DNA of 37,057 bases from Rubrobacter taiwanensis (GCF_004337705.1 NZ_SKBU01000026.1:1-37057); one strand, 5' to 3'; positions 1-7,939 are shown, numbered from the stretch's first letter. Program-made: numbers and translations. The notes: generated from the letters alone by a model not told the origin.

Positions 1-1
1 G

Positions 2-67
2 AGTGGGGAGGCGTTCATTTACGTGGCGATGAGCCGTTTGATGGTGAGGCGGTTGGCTCGCAAATGA
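2..67 (+). CDS. 3' end of an IS5-like transposase (partial)
   Basis: The first 67 bases keep an open frame that ends in TGA and encodes a tail containing AFIYVAMSRLMVRRLAR. This resembles the C-terminus of IS5-family transposases, where a short hydrophobic helix with EAxIYxAMxxLMLRRLA closes the DDE domain. The gene enters from outside the window, so its integrity cannot be judged. Just after the stop, GGCTTTTCGGACGGTTTC (68-85) followed by TAA could be the right terminal repeat and target duplication, but the left end is not visible to confirm it. Identification rests on about 21 residues. Confidence 0.55.
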   Translation, partial: SGEAFIYVAMSRLMVRRLARK

Positions 68-155
68 GGCTTTTCGGACGGTTTCTAAGCCTCCCTTCCG
101 GGCTGTCCGGATACCGGCAAGCATATCCTCCCGGCCGGAGCGGGCGGCTGCTAAC

Positions 156-2189
156 ATGTCCGCCATGGATACCGGAAACTCTTTCACCGTAGACGGTATG
201 TTGGAGCTGCCGCGGCTCTCCGGGCTGGCGCTCTCTCCCGATGGGAAGCGTCTCGTGGCCGTGGCCGCCCGCGCGCGGAAGGACGGCAAGAAGTTCGTCA
301 CCGCCCTGTACGAGCTCGACCCTTCGGGCCAGGCTCCGCCGCGGCGGCTGACCCGCTCGGCTCCCGGTGAGTCCGGCGCGGTCTTCGCGCCCGACGGCTC
401 GCTCCTCTTCACCTCCGCCCGCCCCGACCCCGAGGCGGAAGAAGACGGCCCGCACGAGGACCGGCCCGCGCTCTGGCGGCTGCCGCCCGGCGGGGGAGAG
501 GCGCACCTGCTGGCCGCGCCGCCCGGCGGAGTAGACGCCGTCGCGGTCGCCCGCGCGAGCGGGCACGTCGCGTTCGCGGCGAGCTCGCACCCGGCCACCA
601 GAAGCTGGGAGGAGGACGCCGCGCGGGAGAAGGCCCGCAAAGACGCCGGGGTGCAGGCGCAGCTCTTCGAGGAGTACCCGATCCGGCTCTGGGACCGCTA
701 CCTCGGCCCGCGCGAGCGGCACCTCCACTTCGCCTCCCTCCCGGAGGATGATGCGAAGCTGGAGAACATAAAAGACCTGATCCCGCAGCCGGGGAGGTCG
801 CTGGACCTGGCGGCGTTCGACCTCACGCCCGACGGGAAGACGCTCGTCACGACCCGCTGGAGCGAGACCGACGACCCGCTGCGGCGCGTCTTGAACCTGG
901 TGGCGGTGGACGTGGAGTCCGGCGCGGTGCGCGTGCTCGCGGACGACGACGCCTGGTACGGCTCCCCGGCGTGCAGCCCGGACGGCCGGTACGCCGTCGC
1001 CGTCCGCCAGGGCCGGTCTACCCCCGAGCGCGTCGCGGACGACACCCTCTGGCTCTTCGACCTGCGGAGCGGGGAGGGCCGGGACCTGCTGGAGGGCTTC
1101 GACCGCTGGCCGGAGGAGCCGGTCTGGTCGCCGGACTCCCGGGCCGTCTTCTTCACCGCCGACGAAGAGGGGTACGCCCCGGTCTTCCGGGTGGAGGTGG
1201 GAAGCGGTAAGGTGGCGCGCCTCGCGGGCGACGGGGCTTACTCGTCTCTCTGCCCCTCACCGGATGGCGCGGCAGTCTACGCGCTGCGCTCCACCATCAG
1301 CGAGCCGCCGCACCCGGTGGTGCTCGACGCTGCCGGCGGCGAGCCGCGGCGGTTGCAAAGCTTCGCGGAGCTGGAGAGCCTTGAGCTTCCGGCGCGGGTG
1401 GAGCGGATCTTGGCGAGAGCGGAGGATGGGACCCCGGTGCCGTCGTGGCTCTTGCTGCCGCCCGGAGCCTCGGCGGAGAGCCCCGCACCGCTCGCCGCCT
1501 TCATCCACGGCGGACCGCTCAACTCCTGGAACGCCTGGCACTGGCGCTGGAACCCGCACGTCTTCGTGGACGCCGGGTGGGCGGTGCTGCTGCCCGATCC
1601 CGCCCTCTCCACCGGCTACGGGCTGGACTACATCCGGCGCGGCTGGGGCCGCTGGGGAGACGTGGTCTACGGCGACCTGATGCGCGCGGTGGACGGCGCG
1701 GTCGCCCGCGAGGAGATAGACCCGGAGCAGACGGTGGCGATGGGCGGCTCGTTCGGCGGGTACATGGCGAACTGGATCGCGGGCAACAGCGATCGCTTCG
1801 CCGCCATCGTGACACACGCGAGCCTCTGGGATCTCGAAGCTTTCCACGGCACCACCGACCTTGGCGCGTGGTGGGAGCGGGAGTTCGGCGACCCCTACGA
1901 GAACCCCGAGCGCTACCGCGAGCACAGCCCGCGCCTGCATGTGAAGAACATCAGGACGCCGATGCTCGTGATCCACGGCGAGCTGGACTACCGCGTGCCC
2001 ATCAGCGAGGCGCTCACGCTCTGGACCGACCTGCGGCGGCACGGCGTGGAGGCGAAGTTCCTCTACTTCCCGGACGAGAACCACTGGATCCAGAAGCCCA
2101 ACAACGCCCGCGTCTGGTACCGGACCGTGCTGGGCTTTATCGGGTATTACGCACGCGGCTTGAAGTGGGAGAAACCGGAGCTGCTGTAG
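156..2189 (+). CDS. S9 family prolyl oligopeptidase-like serine peptidase
   Basis: This 677-residue protein has the two-part build of S9 peptidases (acylaminoacyl peptidase or DPP-IV-like). Residues about 15-400 form a beta-propeller of repeated PDGK/SPDGR blades, and residues about 410-677 form an alpha/beta hydrolase. The catalytic triad is visible: Ser532 in GGSFGGYM, Asp611 in GELDYRVP and His643 in DENHW. Such enzymes cleave short peptides or N-blocked residues, usually in the cytosol, and no signal peptide is seen. The ATG at 156 is used; a second in-frame ATG lies at 165, and the upstream GGAGCGG is a rather distant ribosome-binding site. The gene stands alone between the transposase tail and a MOSC gene. 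The substrate cannot be read from the sequence. Confidence 0.93.
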   Translation: MSAMDTGNSFTVDGMLELPRLSGLALSPDGKRLVAVAARARKDGKKFVTALYELDPSGQAPPRRLTRSAPGESGAVFAPDGSLLFTSARPDPEAEEDGPHEDRPALWRLPPGGGEAHLLAAPPGGVDAVAVARASGHVAFAASSHPATRSWEEDAAREKARKDAGVQAQLFEEYPIRLWDRYLGPRERHLHFASLPEDDAKLENIKDLIPQPGRSLDLAAFDLTPDGKTLVTTRWSETDDPLRRVLNLVAVDVESGAVRVLADDDAWYGSPACSPDGRYAVAVRQGRSTPERVADDTLWLFDLRSGEGRDLLEGFDRWPEEPVWSPDSRAVFFTADEEGYAPVFRVEVGSGKVARLAGDGAYSSLCPSPDGAAVYALRSTISEPPHPVVLDAAGGEPRRLQSFAELESLELPARVERILARAEDGTPVPSWLLLPPGASAESPAPLAAFIHGGPLNSWNAWHWRWNPHVFVDAGWAVLLPDPALSTGYGLDYIRRGWGRWGDVVYGDLMRAVDGAVAREEIDPEQTVAMGGSFGGYMANWIAGNSDRFAAIVTHASLWDLEAFHGTTDLGAWWEREFGDPYENPERYREHSPRLHVKNIRTPMLVIHGELDYRVPISEALTLWTDLRRHGVEAKFLYFPDENHWIQKPNNARVWYRTVLGFIGYYARGLKWEKPELL

Positions 2190-2263
2190 TCCTCGTACAG
2201 CCGCCATGTGGCGGGGTAAGATAGGGATCGGGTCATACGACGGTAGAAAGGGTTTTTCAGGGT

Positions 2264-2725
2264 ATGGGCGGAGTGGTGGAGGCGATCTACATAGCACCTG
2301 AGGGCAGCGCGGAGATGCAGCCCGTGGAGGAGGTGAAGGCTATCGAGGGTTGTGGGCTGGACGGCGACCGGTACTGCGAGGGGACAGGGTACTGGACGCC
2401 CTCCGGGGATGTGTGCGAGGTGACCCTGATCTCGGGTGAGGACCTGGACTACATCCAGGACGAGCTCGGCCTGCGGGTCAAAAGCGGCGAGCACCGGCGC
2501 AACATCGTTACCCGCGGCATAGACCACGCCCAACTCGTCGGCAAGCGTTTCCGCATCGGAGAGGCCGTGCTGGAGTACGACCGGCCCCGGCCGCCCTGCG
2601 CCCACGTCCAGGATCTCACCGAACCCGGGATGACGCGGGCACTCGTCGGGCGCGGCGGCCACTGCGCACGGGTGGTGGAGGGCGGCCGCATCCGTCCCGG
2701 AGACGAGATAGTCTTTCTGACTTGA
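2264..2725 (+). CDS. MOSC domain-containing protein
   Basis: This 153-residue single-domain protein has the MOSC (molybdenum cofactor sulfurase C-terminal) pattern: an N-terminal strand VEAIYIAPEG, then GCGLDGDRY, then the conserved cysteine in RPPCAHVQDL, and a C-terminal GDEIVFL strand. Stand-alone MOSC proteins such as YiiM and YuaD bind molybdenum cofactor or carry sulfur for metal-sulfur chemistry and help in resistance to N-hydroxylated compounds. The ATG at 2264 is chosen; GTG codons at 2273 and 2276 would trim only three or four residues. Its stop overlaps a TTG that opens the next reading frame (TTGA at 2722-2725), which suggests coupling to the following small gene. The partner is unknown. 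Confidence 0.88.
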   Translation: MGGVVEAIYIAPEGSAEMQPVEEVKAIEGCGLDGDRYCEGTGYWTPSGDVCEVTLISGEDLDYIQDELGLRVKSGEHRRNIVTRGIDHAQLVGKRFRIGEAVLEYDRPRPPCAHVQDLTEPGMTRALVGRGGHCARVVEGGRIRPGDEIVFLT

Positions 2726-2817
2726 GCCTGCGCCCCCGCAGGGAGCGGCTGCTGCCGTGCGGCCTCCCCCGCTACGTCTGAGCTTACGACCGCGGGGGCG
2801 CCGGTCGGCGCTACACG

Positions 2818-3054
2818 GTGATCTTCACGGGCCGCTACCCGGAGAGGAAGCCCGGAGAGTGGCTCTACCTGCGCGCGAGTGCCGCCGGAGATCGCGAGCT
2901 GCGGGAGGGAAGACCGCCGTACGGGCGGCTCGGGCGCGAGATCCCGTTCGCATGCCTCCCTCAAGAGGTCCAGGCAGCGGCGAGAGAGCTGTACCTGGAG
3001 CTGTGGGGTCTGCGCGTGAGCTCTCCGAATGGACGGACCCGCCGGATAGGTTAG
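2818..3054 (+). CDS. Small conserved-looking protein, possibly 5'-interrupted
   Basis: The 78-residue frame from GTG 2818 reads VIFTGRYPER, later GRLGREIPFACLP and a closing LYLELWGL. This pattern resembles small proteins of unknown function that begin RYTVVFTGKY and end in LPEDCxxLVLxDYxxLWDL; the resemblance is from memory and needs a search. The same frame is open upstream from a TTG at 2722 that overlaps the MOSC stop, but an in-frame TGA at 2779-2781 breaks it. Codons between that TGA and 2818 encode AYDRGGAGRRYT, which continues the expected N-terminal strand although no start codon is available there. The gene may therefore start at GTG with a shortened strand, or be a nonsense-mutated coupled gene. 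No function is assigned. Confidence 0.5.
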   Translation: MIFTGRYPERKPGEWLYLRASAAGDRELREGRPPYGRLGREIPFACLPQEVQAAARELYLELWGLRVSSPNGRTRRIG

Positions 3055-3067
3055 ACTCTCATCTGAG

Positions 3068-3439
3068 ATGAAGACCCGCATCCGAAACGATGCCGGACGG
3101 GCGGCGGCGCTGGCCGTCGTGCTGGCCCTGCTCTTCTGCCACGGGGCTCTGGGCTCCGTGCACGAGTTCATGCACGGTCCGGTACCCGTGGCCCATACCT
3201 CTCACGAGCACACCAATCACATGGACGGCCCGGCCGCAGATCACGCAGCGGGCTGGACCGTGGGCTACTTCGCCGTGCTGCTCGCGGCGGTCGCCGTAGT
3301 TGCCGGCCTGTTCCGGTGCTTCAGGCACCTGCCGGTCAGGATTATCAGGAACCTCTCCGGACCGGGTCCGCTGCGGGCGGCCTGCTATCATCTGCCCCGG
3401 GGACCTGCTCTCCCGCGTCTCCAGGTGTTCCTGCTCTGA
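3068..3439 (+). CDS. His-rich membrane or exported protein of unknown function
   Basis: This 123-residue protein has an N-terminal hydrophobic segment (residues about 12-32, a signal peptide or membrane anchor), a short His/Met-rich stretch (about 35-60, including HEFMHG and HTSHEHTNHMDG), a second membrane segment (about 62-82) and a basic C-terminal tail. The His/Met-rich part would face outside the cytoplasm and is suited to binding copper or a similar soft metal. I do not recognise a named family. It lies 56 bases before a His/Met-rich DUF305 lipoprotein and probably shares its transcript. The ATG at 3068 has only a weak ribosome-binding site. The metal role is inferred from composition. 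Confidence 0.65.
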   Translation: MKTRIRNDAGRAAALAVVLALLFCHGALGSVHEFMHGPVPVAHTSHEHTNHMDGPAADHAAGWTVGYFAVLLAAVAVVAGLFRCFRHLPVRIIRNLSGPGPLRAACYHLPRGPALPRLQVFLL

Positions 3440-3495
3440 GCCTATCCGCGACGCGCAAAAGGGCGGCAGAACACACAAACGAGGAGGGTTTACTC

Positions 3496-4149
3496 TTGAA
3501 GCTCTACCCGAAGCTGGGCCTGCTCGCGCTGTTGCTCGCAGCGGCCCTGGCGCTGGCCGCTTGCGGCAACGGCGCCGGTGAAGGAATGCAGGATGTGGAG
3601 CCCCGCGATGAAACCACCGGCGGCATGCACGAAGGCATGGATCACGGCGAGATGGGCCACGGCGAAATGGAGTCTATGCTCCTGCAGGACGGCGAGTACT
3701 CCGACGAGCGCTTCATAGACCTGATGGTGCCGCACCACCGGGGAGCCGTGGAGATGGCCGAGGTCGCGCTTGAGAACGCAGAGCACGGAGAGATCCGGCA
3801 GCTCTCCCGCAACATAATCTCCAGCCAGCAGGCCGAGATAGAAGAGCTCAAGGATATCAAGGAGCGGGAGTACGGGACGCGGGAGGTCCCGATGGAGATG
3901 AGCGAGGAAGAGATGAGGATGATGGGCATGGAGATGTCCCCGGAGGAGCTCGCCCGACAGGAGCCCTTCGATCTCGCGTTCATAGAGCACATGATCCCCC
4001 ACCACCAGTCCGCGATAGACATGGCCGAGATCGCGCTTAAGAACAGCGAGAACGAGGAGATCCGGACCCTCGCCCGCAATATCATCGAGGAGCAGCAGGC
4101 CGAGATAGAGCAGATGCAACAGTGGCGCGAAGAGTGGTACCGGGAGTAA
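3496..4149 (+). CDS. DUF305 lipoprotein with two DUF305 repeats
   Basis: Starting at TTG 3496, nine bases after a strong GAGGAGGG site, the 217-residue product begins with a classic lipoprotein signal: a basic start, a run of leucines and alanines, and the lipobox LAAC. A His/Met-rich linker follows (HEGMDHGEMGHGEME). Two DUF305 repeats come next, each with the motif M(V/I)PHHxxAxxMA (MVPHHRGAVEMA and MIPHHQSAIDMA), each forming a helical hairpin with conserved His and Met residues. DUF305 proteins such as the cyanobacterial CopM bind copper outside the cytoplasm. Longer in-frame starts exist upstream but would bury the signal peptide. A strong terminator hairpin follows at 4211-4251. Placement just before the complex-I-like operon suggests a shared metal theme. 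Confidence 0.9.
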   Translation: MKLYPKLGLLALLLAAALALAACGNGAGEGMQDVEPRDETTGGMHEGMDHGEMGHGEMESMLLQDGEYSDERFIDLMVPHHRGAVEMAEVALENAEHGEIRQLSRNIISSQQAEIEELKDIKEREYGTREVPMEMSEEEMRMMGMEMSPEELARQEPFDLAFIEHMIPHHQSAIDMAEIALKNSENEEIRTLARNIIEEQQAEIEQMQQWREEWYRE

Positions 4150-4210
4150 CCCCGCCCTAGAGCGCAAGCGGCGCGCTGAGAGGTGTGACCGGTACGGCAG
4201 CCGCCGGCAC

Positions 4211-4251
4211 GTTAGAGGCGCAGGAGGCACCAGCCCGCCTGCGCCTCTAAC
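4211..4251 (+). terminator. Strong hairpin terminator after the DUF305 gene
   Basis: A perfect 14-bp inverted repeat, GTTAGAGGCGCAGG at 4211-4224 and its complement at 4238-4251, encloses a 13-base loop. It lies 61 bases past the DUF305 stop and separates that gene from the next operon. The tail is not U-rich, which is common for hairpin terminators in high-GC actinobacteria. Confidence 0.7.
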
Positions 4252-4379
4252 TCTAACCGTGTGAGGCTTTTCCGGCCGATCGCGCCCCCACCAGAACACT
4301 CAAACACCGAGCGCGGCGATGCCGCTGGTGGAAAGCAGACCACCGCTAATCGCAACCCGCGCCCGACCGGAAATCGTGT

Positions 4380-4407
4380 TTGATATATAGGGGTAGGGGT
4401 ATATGAT
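4380..4407 (+). promoter_or_regulatory. Promoter of the complex-I-like operon, with G-rich repeat in the spacer
   Basis: TTGATA (4380-4385) and TATGAT (4402-4407) are separated by 16 bases and fit a vegetative promoter well. The spacer contains GGGGTAGGGG (4390-4399) flanked by the complementary arms ATATA (4385-4389) and TATAT (4400-4404). A repeat of this kind between the -35 and -10 is a usual site for a metal-sensing repressor. One half (GGGGTAT) resembles a CsoR half-site, but the other half is a direct rather than an inverted copy, so the regulator is not identified. Confidence 0.55.
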
Positions 4408-4459
4408 TGTGGCGAGCGGGCGACACAGGAGCAGGAAGACGCGGAGGAGGTTTTTCGAG

Positions 4460-4525
4460 GTGATCCGGGAGAATCTTTGGCAGGCGAGGCCGGCGGGTGC
4501 CGGTCGAGCGGGGTGTTGGGGGTGA
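4460..4525 (+). CDS. Possible 21-residue leader ORF coupled to nuoA
   Basis: A GTG at 4460 stands nine bases after GGAGGAGG (4443-4450), the best ribosome-binding site in the region. The frame runs 21 codons, includes two Trp codons and one Cys codon, and stops at TGA 4523-4525, overlapping the GTG at 4522 where NuoA most likely begins. The same four-base overlap joins most genes of this operon. This may be a real leader peptide that brings ribosomes to nuoA, or a chance frame; there is no homology evidence. Confidence 0.35.
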   Translation: MIRENLWQARPAGAGRAGCWG

Positions 4526-4884
4526 GTGCTCTGCATCAGTATGCTCTGCTCTTCGGGATGGTCCTGGCGACGGTGGGGTTCGTCCTTTGCCTGGCGGTTA
4601 TCGCGCGGTCGCTGGCCGCTACGAAGGAAGAGGGGGCCAAAGACGTGCCGGCTGCGTCCGGCGAACTCTCTCCGGAGCCGGTTTGGGTGCGGTACCACGT
4701 CCGGTACTACGGCTACGCTCTGCTCTTTCTGGCCTTCGATATGGAGATGGCCTACATGTACCCTTGGGCGGTCGTCTACAGGGAGTTGGGTCTGGTCGCT
4801 CTGCTGGAGATGGGCGTGTTTCTGGCGATCCTCTTCCTGGGGCTCCTCTACGGCTGGAGCCAGGGAGCTCTGAGGCGGCAGTGA
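4522..4884 (+). CDS. nuoA: NuoA-like complex I membrane subunit
   Basis: From GTG 4522 the product is 120 residues, the usual NuoA length, with three membrane helices. The second helix holds the family signature [11 protein letters not shown] with acidic Asp73 and Glu75. The loop after helix 1, which in standard NuoA carries the YECG motif and lines the quinone cavity, has no cysteine and no recognisable YECG here. The gene opens an operon and its stop overlaps the start of the next gene (GTGA, 4881-4884). It is a membrane-arm component, but the lost loop motif fits the loss of quinone-site features in the next protein. GTG 4513 and TTG 4516 are alternative starts. Confidence 0.85.
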   Translation: MSALHQYALLFGMVLATVGFVLCLAVIARSLAATKEEGAKDVPAASGELSPEPVWVRYHVRYYGYALLFLAFDMEMAYMYPWAVVYRELGLVALLEMGVFLAILFLGLLYGWSQGALRRQ

Positions 4885-6536
4885 TCTCCGGCCCCAGAGA
4901 GGCCCGTCCTTCCTGGCTGCGGCGTTTGGTGGCTCGGGCTGCGGCGCGGGAGCTGGCTGCGTTCGTCGTTCCCGGTCCCGAGGTGGCCCGCGCCCGCGGT
5001 ATAGACCCCGGAGCTGCCGGGCTCGCGATCGCGGACACGCCGCGGCACGCGAGCGTGCTGGTGGTGGTCGGCGAGCTGCCGGAGGGGTTGAGGAGGGCCG
5101 CGGCCGTCGCCTACGCCCAGATGCCCCGCCCGCGGGCGGTGTTTGCGGTAGGAGCGGAGAATGTCTCGCCGCTGCCCGGTCCGGACGTTTCGGCAGCTCT
5201 CGGGCAGGAAGACCTTGAGGAAGGCGTTGTCCGGCTGAGGGAGATGTTCGCGGAAGGAGCCTTCCACCCGAATGCTCCTGAGTTTGATGTGCCCGCGATC
5301 CGGAGCCGCACCGGGTACGTCTGCCCGATGCACCCGGAGGTGGTCCGTGAGGAGCCCGGGCAATGCCCCAGGTGCGGCATGGACCTCGTCCCGCGCGAGG
5401 CCGCCGCGGGGGAGCACGGCGAAGGCGATGGTGAACGTGATCACGAAGAAGCACCCTCCGGCGAGCACGGCCACGCGGAGCACGGCGCGCATGATGACAT
5501 GGACCACGGCGGTATGGGATTCATGTCTATGGTCGAGATGACCAGGGACCTGCCGCGCAGCAGCGACGGTCTGCAGATGGAGTGGGTCGAGGTCCCGTTC
5601 GGGCCGCTCTTCCCGGGGCTGCCGGCGGGCCTCGCTCTGACGTTCACCCTCGACGGCGACACGGTCGCCGAAGCGGAGGCGGAGCGGGGCATCGAGGGTT
5701 GGGCGCCTCTGGAGGGCCTGAGCGGGCCGGCGGAGACCTTCGCCGACCGCCTCTCGGGGCTCGATCCGCTCTCCCCGGTCGCCTACCGCCTGCTCGCCTC
5801 GCGGGCTCTGGAGAACGCCGCCGGTGTCGCGCCCGACGAGAGGACCGGGCTGGCGCGGGTGGGCGCTCTGGAGCGCGAGCGGGCGGCGAGCCACCTTAAC
5901 TGGCTGGCGGGCTTCGGCCGCCTGCTCGGTTACTCGTGGCTCGAAGAGCGGGCCGGGGAGTTGCAGCTCGCGCTGCTGTGGTCGGCCGGGCCCGAGGAGG
6001 TCGCGCGGCTCGCGGGCGAGGCCGGGGAGCTGGCGCGCAGGGTGGAGTGGACCCCGCTGCTCCGTCGAAGGTTGGGTGGGATCGGGACCCTGCCCGCCGG
6101 CGCGGAAGCCTCCGGGCCAGTGGCGAGGGCGGGCGGCTCCGCGGCCGACGCCCGCAGGGATGAGGAAGCCTACCGCAGGCTCGGTTTCGAGCCGGTCGTC
6201 CTCCGCGGGAACGACGCGCTCTCCCGCCTCAGGGTCCGGCTCGCCGAGATAGAGCAGAGCCTCGACCTGGTGAGCAGGGCGGGCTCGGTTTCGACTCCGG
6301 TGGTTGCCCCCGGCGGCGGCTCTTCGGGTACGGGCGCGGCGACCGTGGAGACCCCGCGGGGGCTGGCTACGCTGAACCTTATCCTGGAGGGAGGGGCGGT
6401 CGTCGCCTTCGAGATCGGCACTCCCTCGGCGCGACACCTGAAGCTCGTAAAGCCCGTCTCCGAACAGCGGGAGGTGGCCGACGCCCTCGTTGGGATCGCC
6501 TCGCTCGATCTCTCGCCGTGGGAGGTGGTGCGGTGA
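4881..6536 (+). CDS. NuoB-like / heavy-metal-binding / NuoD-like fusion protein
   Basis: This 551-residue protein joins three parts. Residues 1 to about 125 resemble NuoB ([15 protein letters not shown], then [14 protein letters not shown]), but ELAAF stands where LACCA would be, VGAENV replaces MGxCA, and the PGCPPRP segment is missing, so no ligand of the N2 Fe-S cluster remains. Residues about 145-171 form a heavy-metal-binding domain (YVCPMHPEV, then [10 protein letters not shown]), followed by a linker with seven His and several Met (about 174-218). Residues about 228-551 resemble NuoD or hydrogenase large subunits ([55 protein letters not shown]). The HPxxHG quinone-site histidines are absent and no C-terminal CxxC is present. 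The only three cysteines lie in the metal domain. It probably caps the membrane arm as a metal-binding adaptor. Confidence 0.85.
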   Translation: MISGPREARPSWLRRLVARAAARELAAFVVPGPEVARARGIDPGAAGLAIADTPRHASVLVVVGELPEGLRRAAAVAYAQMPRPRAVFAVGAENVSPLPGPDVSAALGQEDLEEGVVRLREMFAEGAFHPNAPEFDVPAIRSRTGYVCPMHPEVVREEPGQCPRCGMDLVPREAAAGEHGEGDGERDHEEAPSGEHGHAEHGAHDDMDHGGMGFMSMVEMTRDLPRSSDGLQMEWVEVPFGPLFPGLPAGLALTFTLDGDTVAEAEAERGIEGWAPLEGLSGPAETFADRLSGLDPLSPVAYRLLASRALENAAGVAPDERTGLARVGALERERAASHLNWLAGFGRLLGYSWLEERAGELQLALLWSAGPEEVARLAGEAGELARRVEWTPLLRRRLGGIGTLPAGAEASGPVARAGGSAADARRDEEAYRRLGFEPVVLRGNDALSRLRVRLAEIEQSLDLVSRAGSVSTPVVAPGGGSSGTGAATVETPRGLATLNLILEGGAVVAFEIGTPSARHLKLVKPVSEQREVADALVGIASLDLSPWEVVR

Positions 6537-7432
6537 GCTTCCTGCCGGTTGTCCTGGCGCTGCTCGCCGGGGCGTATCTCGTCGCCGTGCTGGAAGGGTG
6601 GGTCTCCACCGGGCGCTTCCGGCCCGCCGGCCCGATCCTCTCCGGGCTTGCGCTCTTGGGGCAGGAGTCTTTGGTCCCGAGGACGCCGGACCGGATCTTC
6701 TTCGAGGCCGGGCCGGTGTTGCTCCTCACCTCCGCGCTGCTGGCTTCCGCCGTACTGCCCCTGGGACCGGGGGTGGTGATCGTCGACCTCGCCACAGGCG
6801 CGCTCTTCGTCAACGCCGCACTCGTCTACGTGATGGTGGCGCTGGTGATGTCCGGCTGGGGACCGGACGCGGCATATGCGATGGTCGGGGGCTTCCGTTT
6901 TCTGGGGCAGCTCGTCGGCTACTCCATGCCCATCGTGATGGTCATCGCGGCGGTCGCCATGCGCGCCGAGTCGCTCGCGACCACCGAGGTCGTCGAGTCG
7001 CAGGCGGCGCTGTGGAACGCCCTCTACCAGCCGGTCGGCTTCGTGGTGTTTATGGCCGCGGCCATGGCGCTCTGCTTCCTGCCCCCGTTCGACCTGCCCA
7101 CGGCACCGGGCGAGCTCGCCGGCGGGGTCGTGGCCGAGTACACCGGGTGGCGCCTCGCGGTCCTGCGCCTCGCCCGCGCCGTGCTCGTGGTGACCGTGGC
7201 CGCCGCGGTAACGGTCTTCTTCCTGGGCGGGTGGCACGGGCCGGTGCTGCCGCCCTGGGCGTGGAGCGCCGTAAAGACGCTCGCCGTTGCGGCCGGGATG
7301 CTGGCAGCCGGCCGGTATGTGCCGAGGGTGCGTGAAGAGCACCTGCTGGCGTGGTGGTGGAAGCTCGGCATCCCGCTGGCACTACTGAACATCTTCGTCG
7401 TAGGGATCATGTTGGTGACGGTGGGAGGATAG
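6533..7432 (+). CDS. nuoH: NuoH-like complex I membrane subunit
   Basis: The GTG at 6533 follows GGAGGTG and overlaps the previous stop (GTGA). The 299-residue product has about eight membrane helices and recognisable NuoH landmarks: [16 protein letters not shown], [14 protein letters not shown] and [20 protein letters not shown]. In canonical NuoH the second landmark reads AAQxxSYE and the third FDLPEAExEL. Here Ser131 and Thr190 stand at or near those conserved glutamates, while the FD, GEL and EYTG parts remain. NuoH links the quinone cavity to the antiporter-like subunits, so loss of these acids suggests changed coupling. The name reflects homology, not proven activity. Confidence 0.88.
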   Translation: MSFLPVVLALLAGAYLVAVLEGWVSTGRFRPAGPILSGLALLGQESLVPRTPDRIFFEAGPVLLLTSALLASAVLPLGPGVVIVDLATGALFVNAALVYVMVALVMSGWGPDAAYAMVGGFRFLGQLVGYSMPIVMVIAAVAMRAESLATTEVVESQAALWNALYQPVGFVVFMAAAMALCFLPPFDLPTAPGELAGGVVAEYTGWRLAVLRLARAVLVVTVAAAVTVFFLGGWHGPVLPPWAWSAVKTLAVAAGMLAAGRYVPRVREEHLLAWWWKLGIPLALLNIFVVGIMLVTVGG

Positions 7433-7939
7433 ATGCTCCTTCAGGCCCTCTTCGCCGGCTTCTTCGGGATGGCGGCAGTCTGGTTCGGGGTGGTGGTCTT
7501 CCGCACGTCCTCCATGGTGCGCTCGGCGCTGGCGCTGCTCTTCTCGATGACGGCGGTGGGCGCGATGTTTCTGGCGATGGAGGCTGAGTTCCTGGGCGTT
7601 TTGCAGATCATGATGATGGCGACCGAGATGGCGATCATGGCGATCTTCATGGTCATGTACATGATGGACCCGGGGGGCCTCGGGCAGATGGACATGTCCC
7701 ACCAGAAGCGCGCGGCGCAGGCCGCAGGGGTGCTGGGGGCGCTGGTCGCGATCGGTGTGGCCCTGCTCACGAGCTGGGGACCGGCAGCGAACGCTGCGCC
7801 GGGCGCGGCGGAGCAGACGCGGCTTCTGGGTATCGAGCTCATGGAGCGTTCGATGTTGATCTTCGAGACCGCCGGCGTGACCATCCTGACCGCCATGATC
7901 GCAGCCACCGCGGCGGCGATAGAGAGGCGGCGGCGATGA
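7433..7939 (+). CDS. nuoJ: NuoJ-like complex I membrane subunit, Met-rich
   Basis: The ATG directly follows the NuoH stop and has GGGAGG upstream. The 168-residue product has five predicted helices and the NuoJ pattern SALALLF, then MEAEFLGVLQI. Helix 3, which in complex I carries a pi-bulge and usually reads VQVLVYVGAIMVLF, is unusual: residues 60-78 contain nine methionines (60, 61, 62, 66, 69, 73, 75, 77, 78) and a glutamate (65) near the usual GA pair. Two more methionines follow in GQMDMSHQ. Methionine is a typical Cu(I) ligand, and neighbours carry other metal-binding motifs, but a packing role is also possible. Confidence 0.85.
   Translation: MLLQALFAGFFGMAAVWFGVVVFRTSSMVRSALALLFSMTAVGAMFLAMEAEFLGVLQIMMMATEMAIMAIFMVMYMMDPGGLGQMDMSHQKRAAQAAGVLGALVAIGVALLTSWGPAANAAPGAAEQTRLLGIELMERSMLIFETAGVTILTAMIAATAAAIERRRR

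Noticed and set aside
2201-2214. Inverted repeat CCGCCA-TG-TGGCGG after the S9 peptidase gene as a terminator
   Set aside because: The usable stem is only five pairs with a four-base loop and no U-run, too weak to call.
4300-5454. Long minus-strand frame opposite nuoA and the fusion gene
   Set aside because: It reads as Arg/Pro/Gln-rich sequence without motifs, as expected from the antisense of a high-GC gene. The plus strand has clear homology.
4881-6536. NiFe hydrogenase large subunit
   Set aside because: The C-terminal part resembles that fold, but neither CxxC pair needed for the NiFe centre is present.
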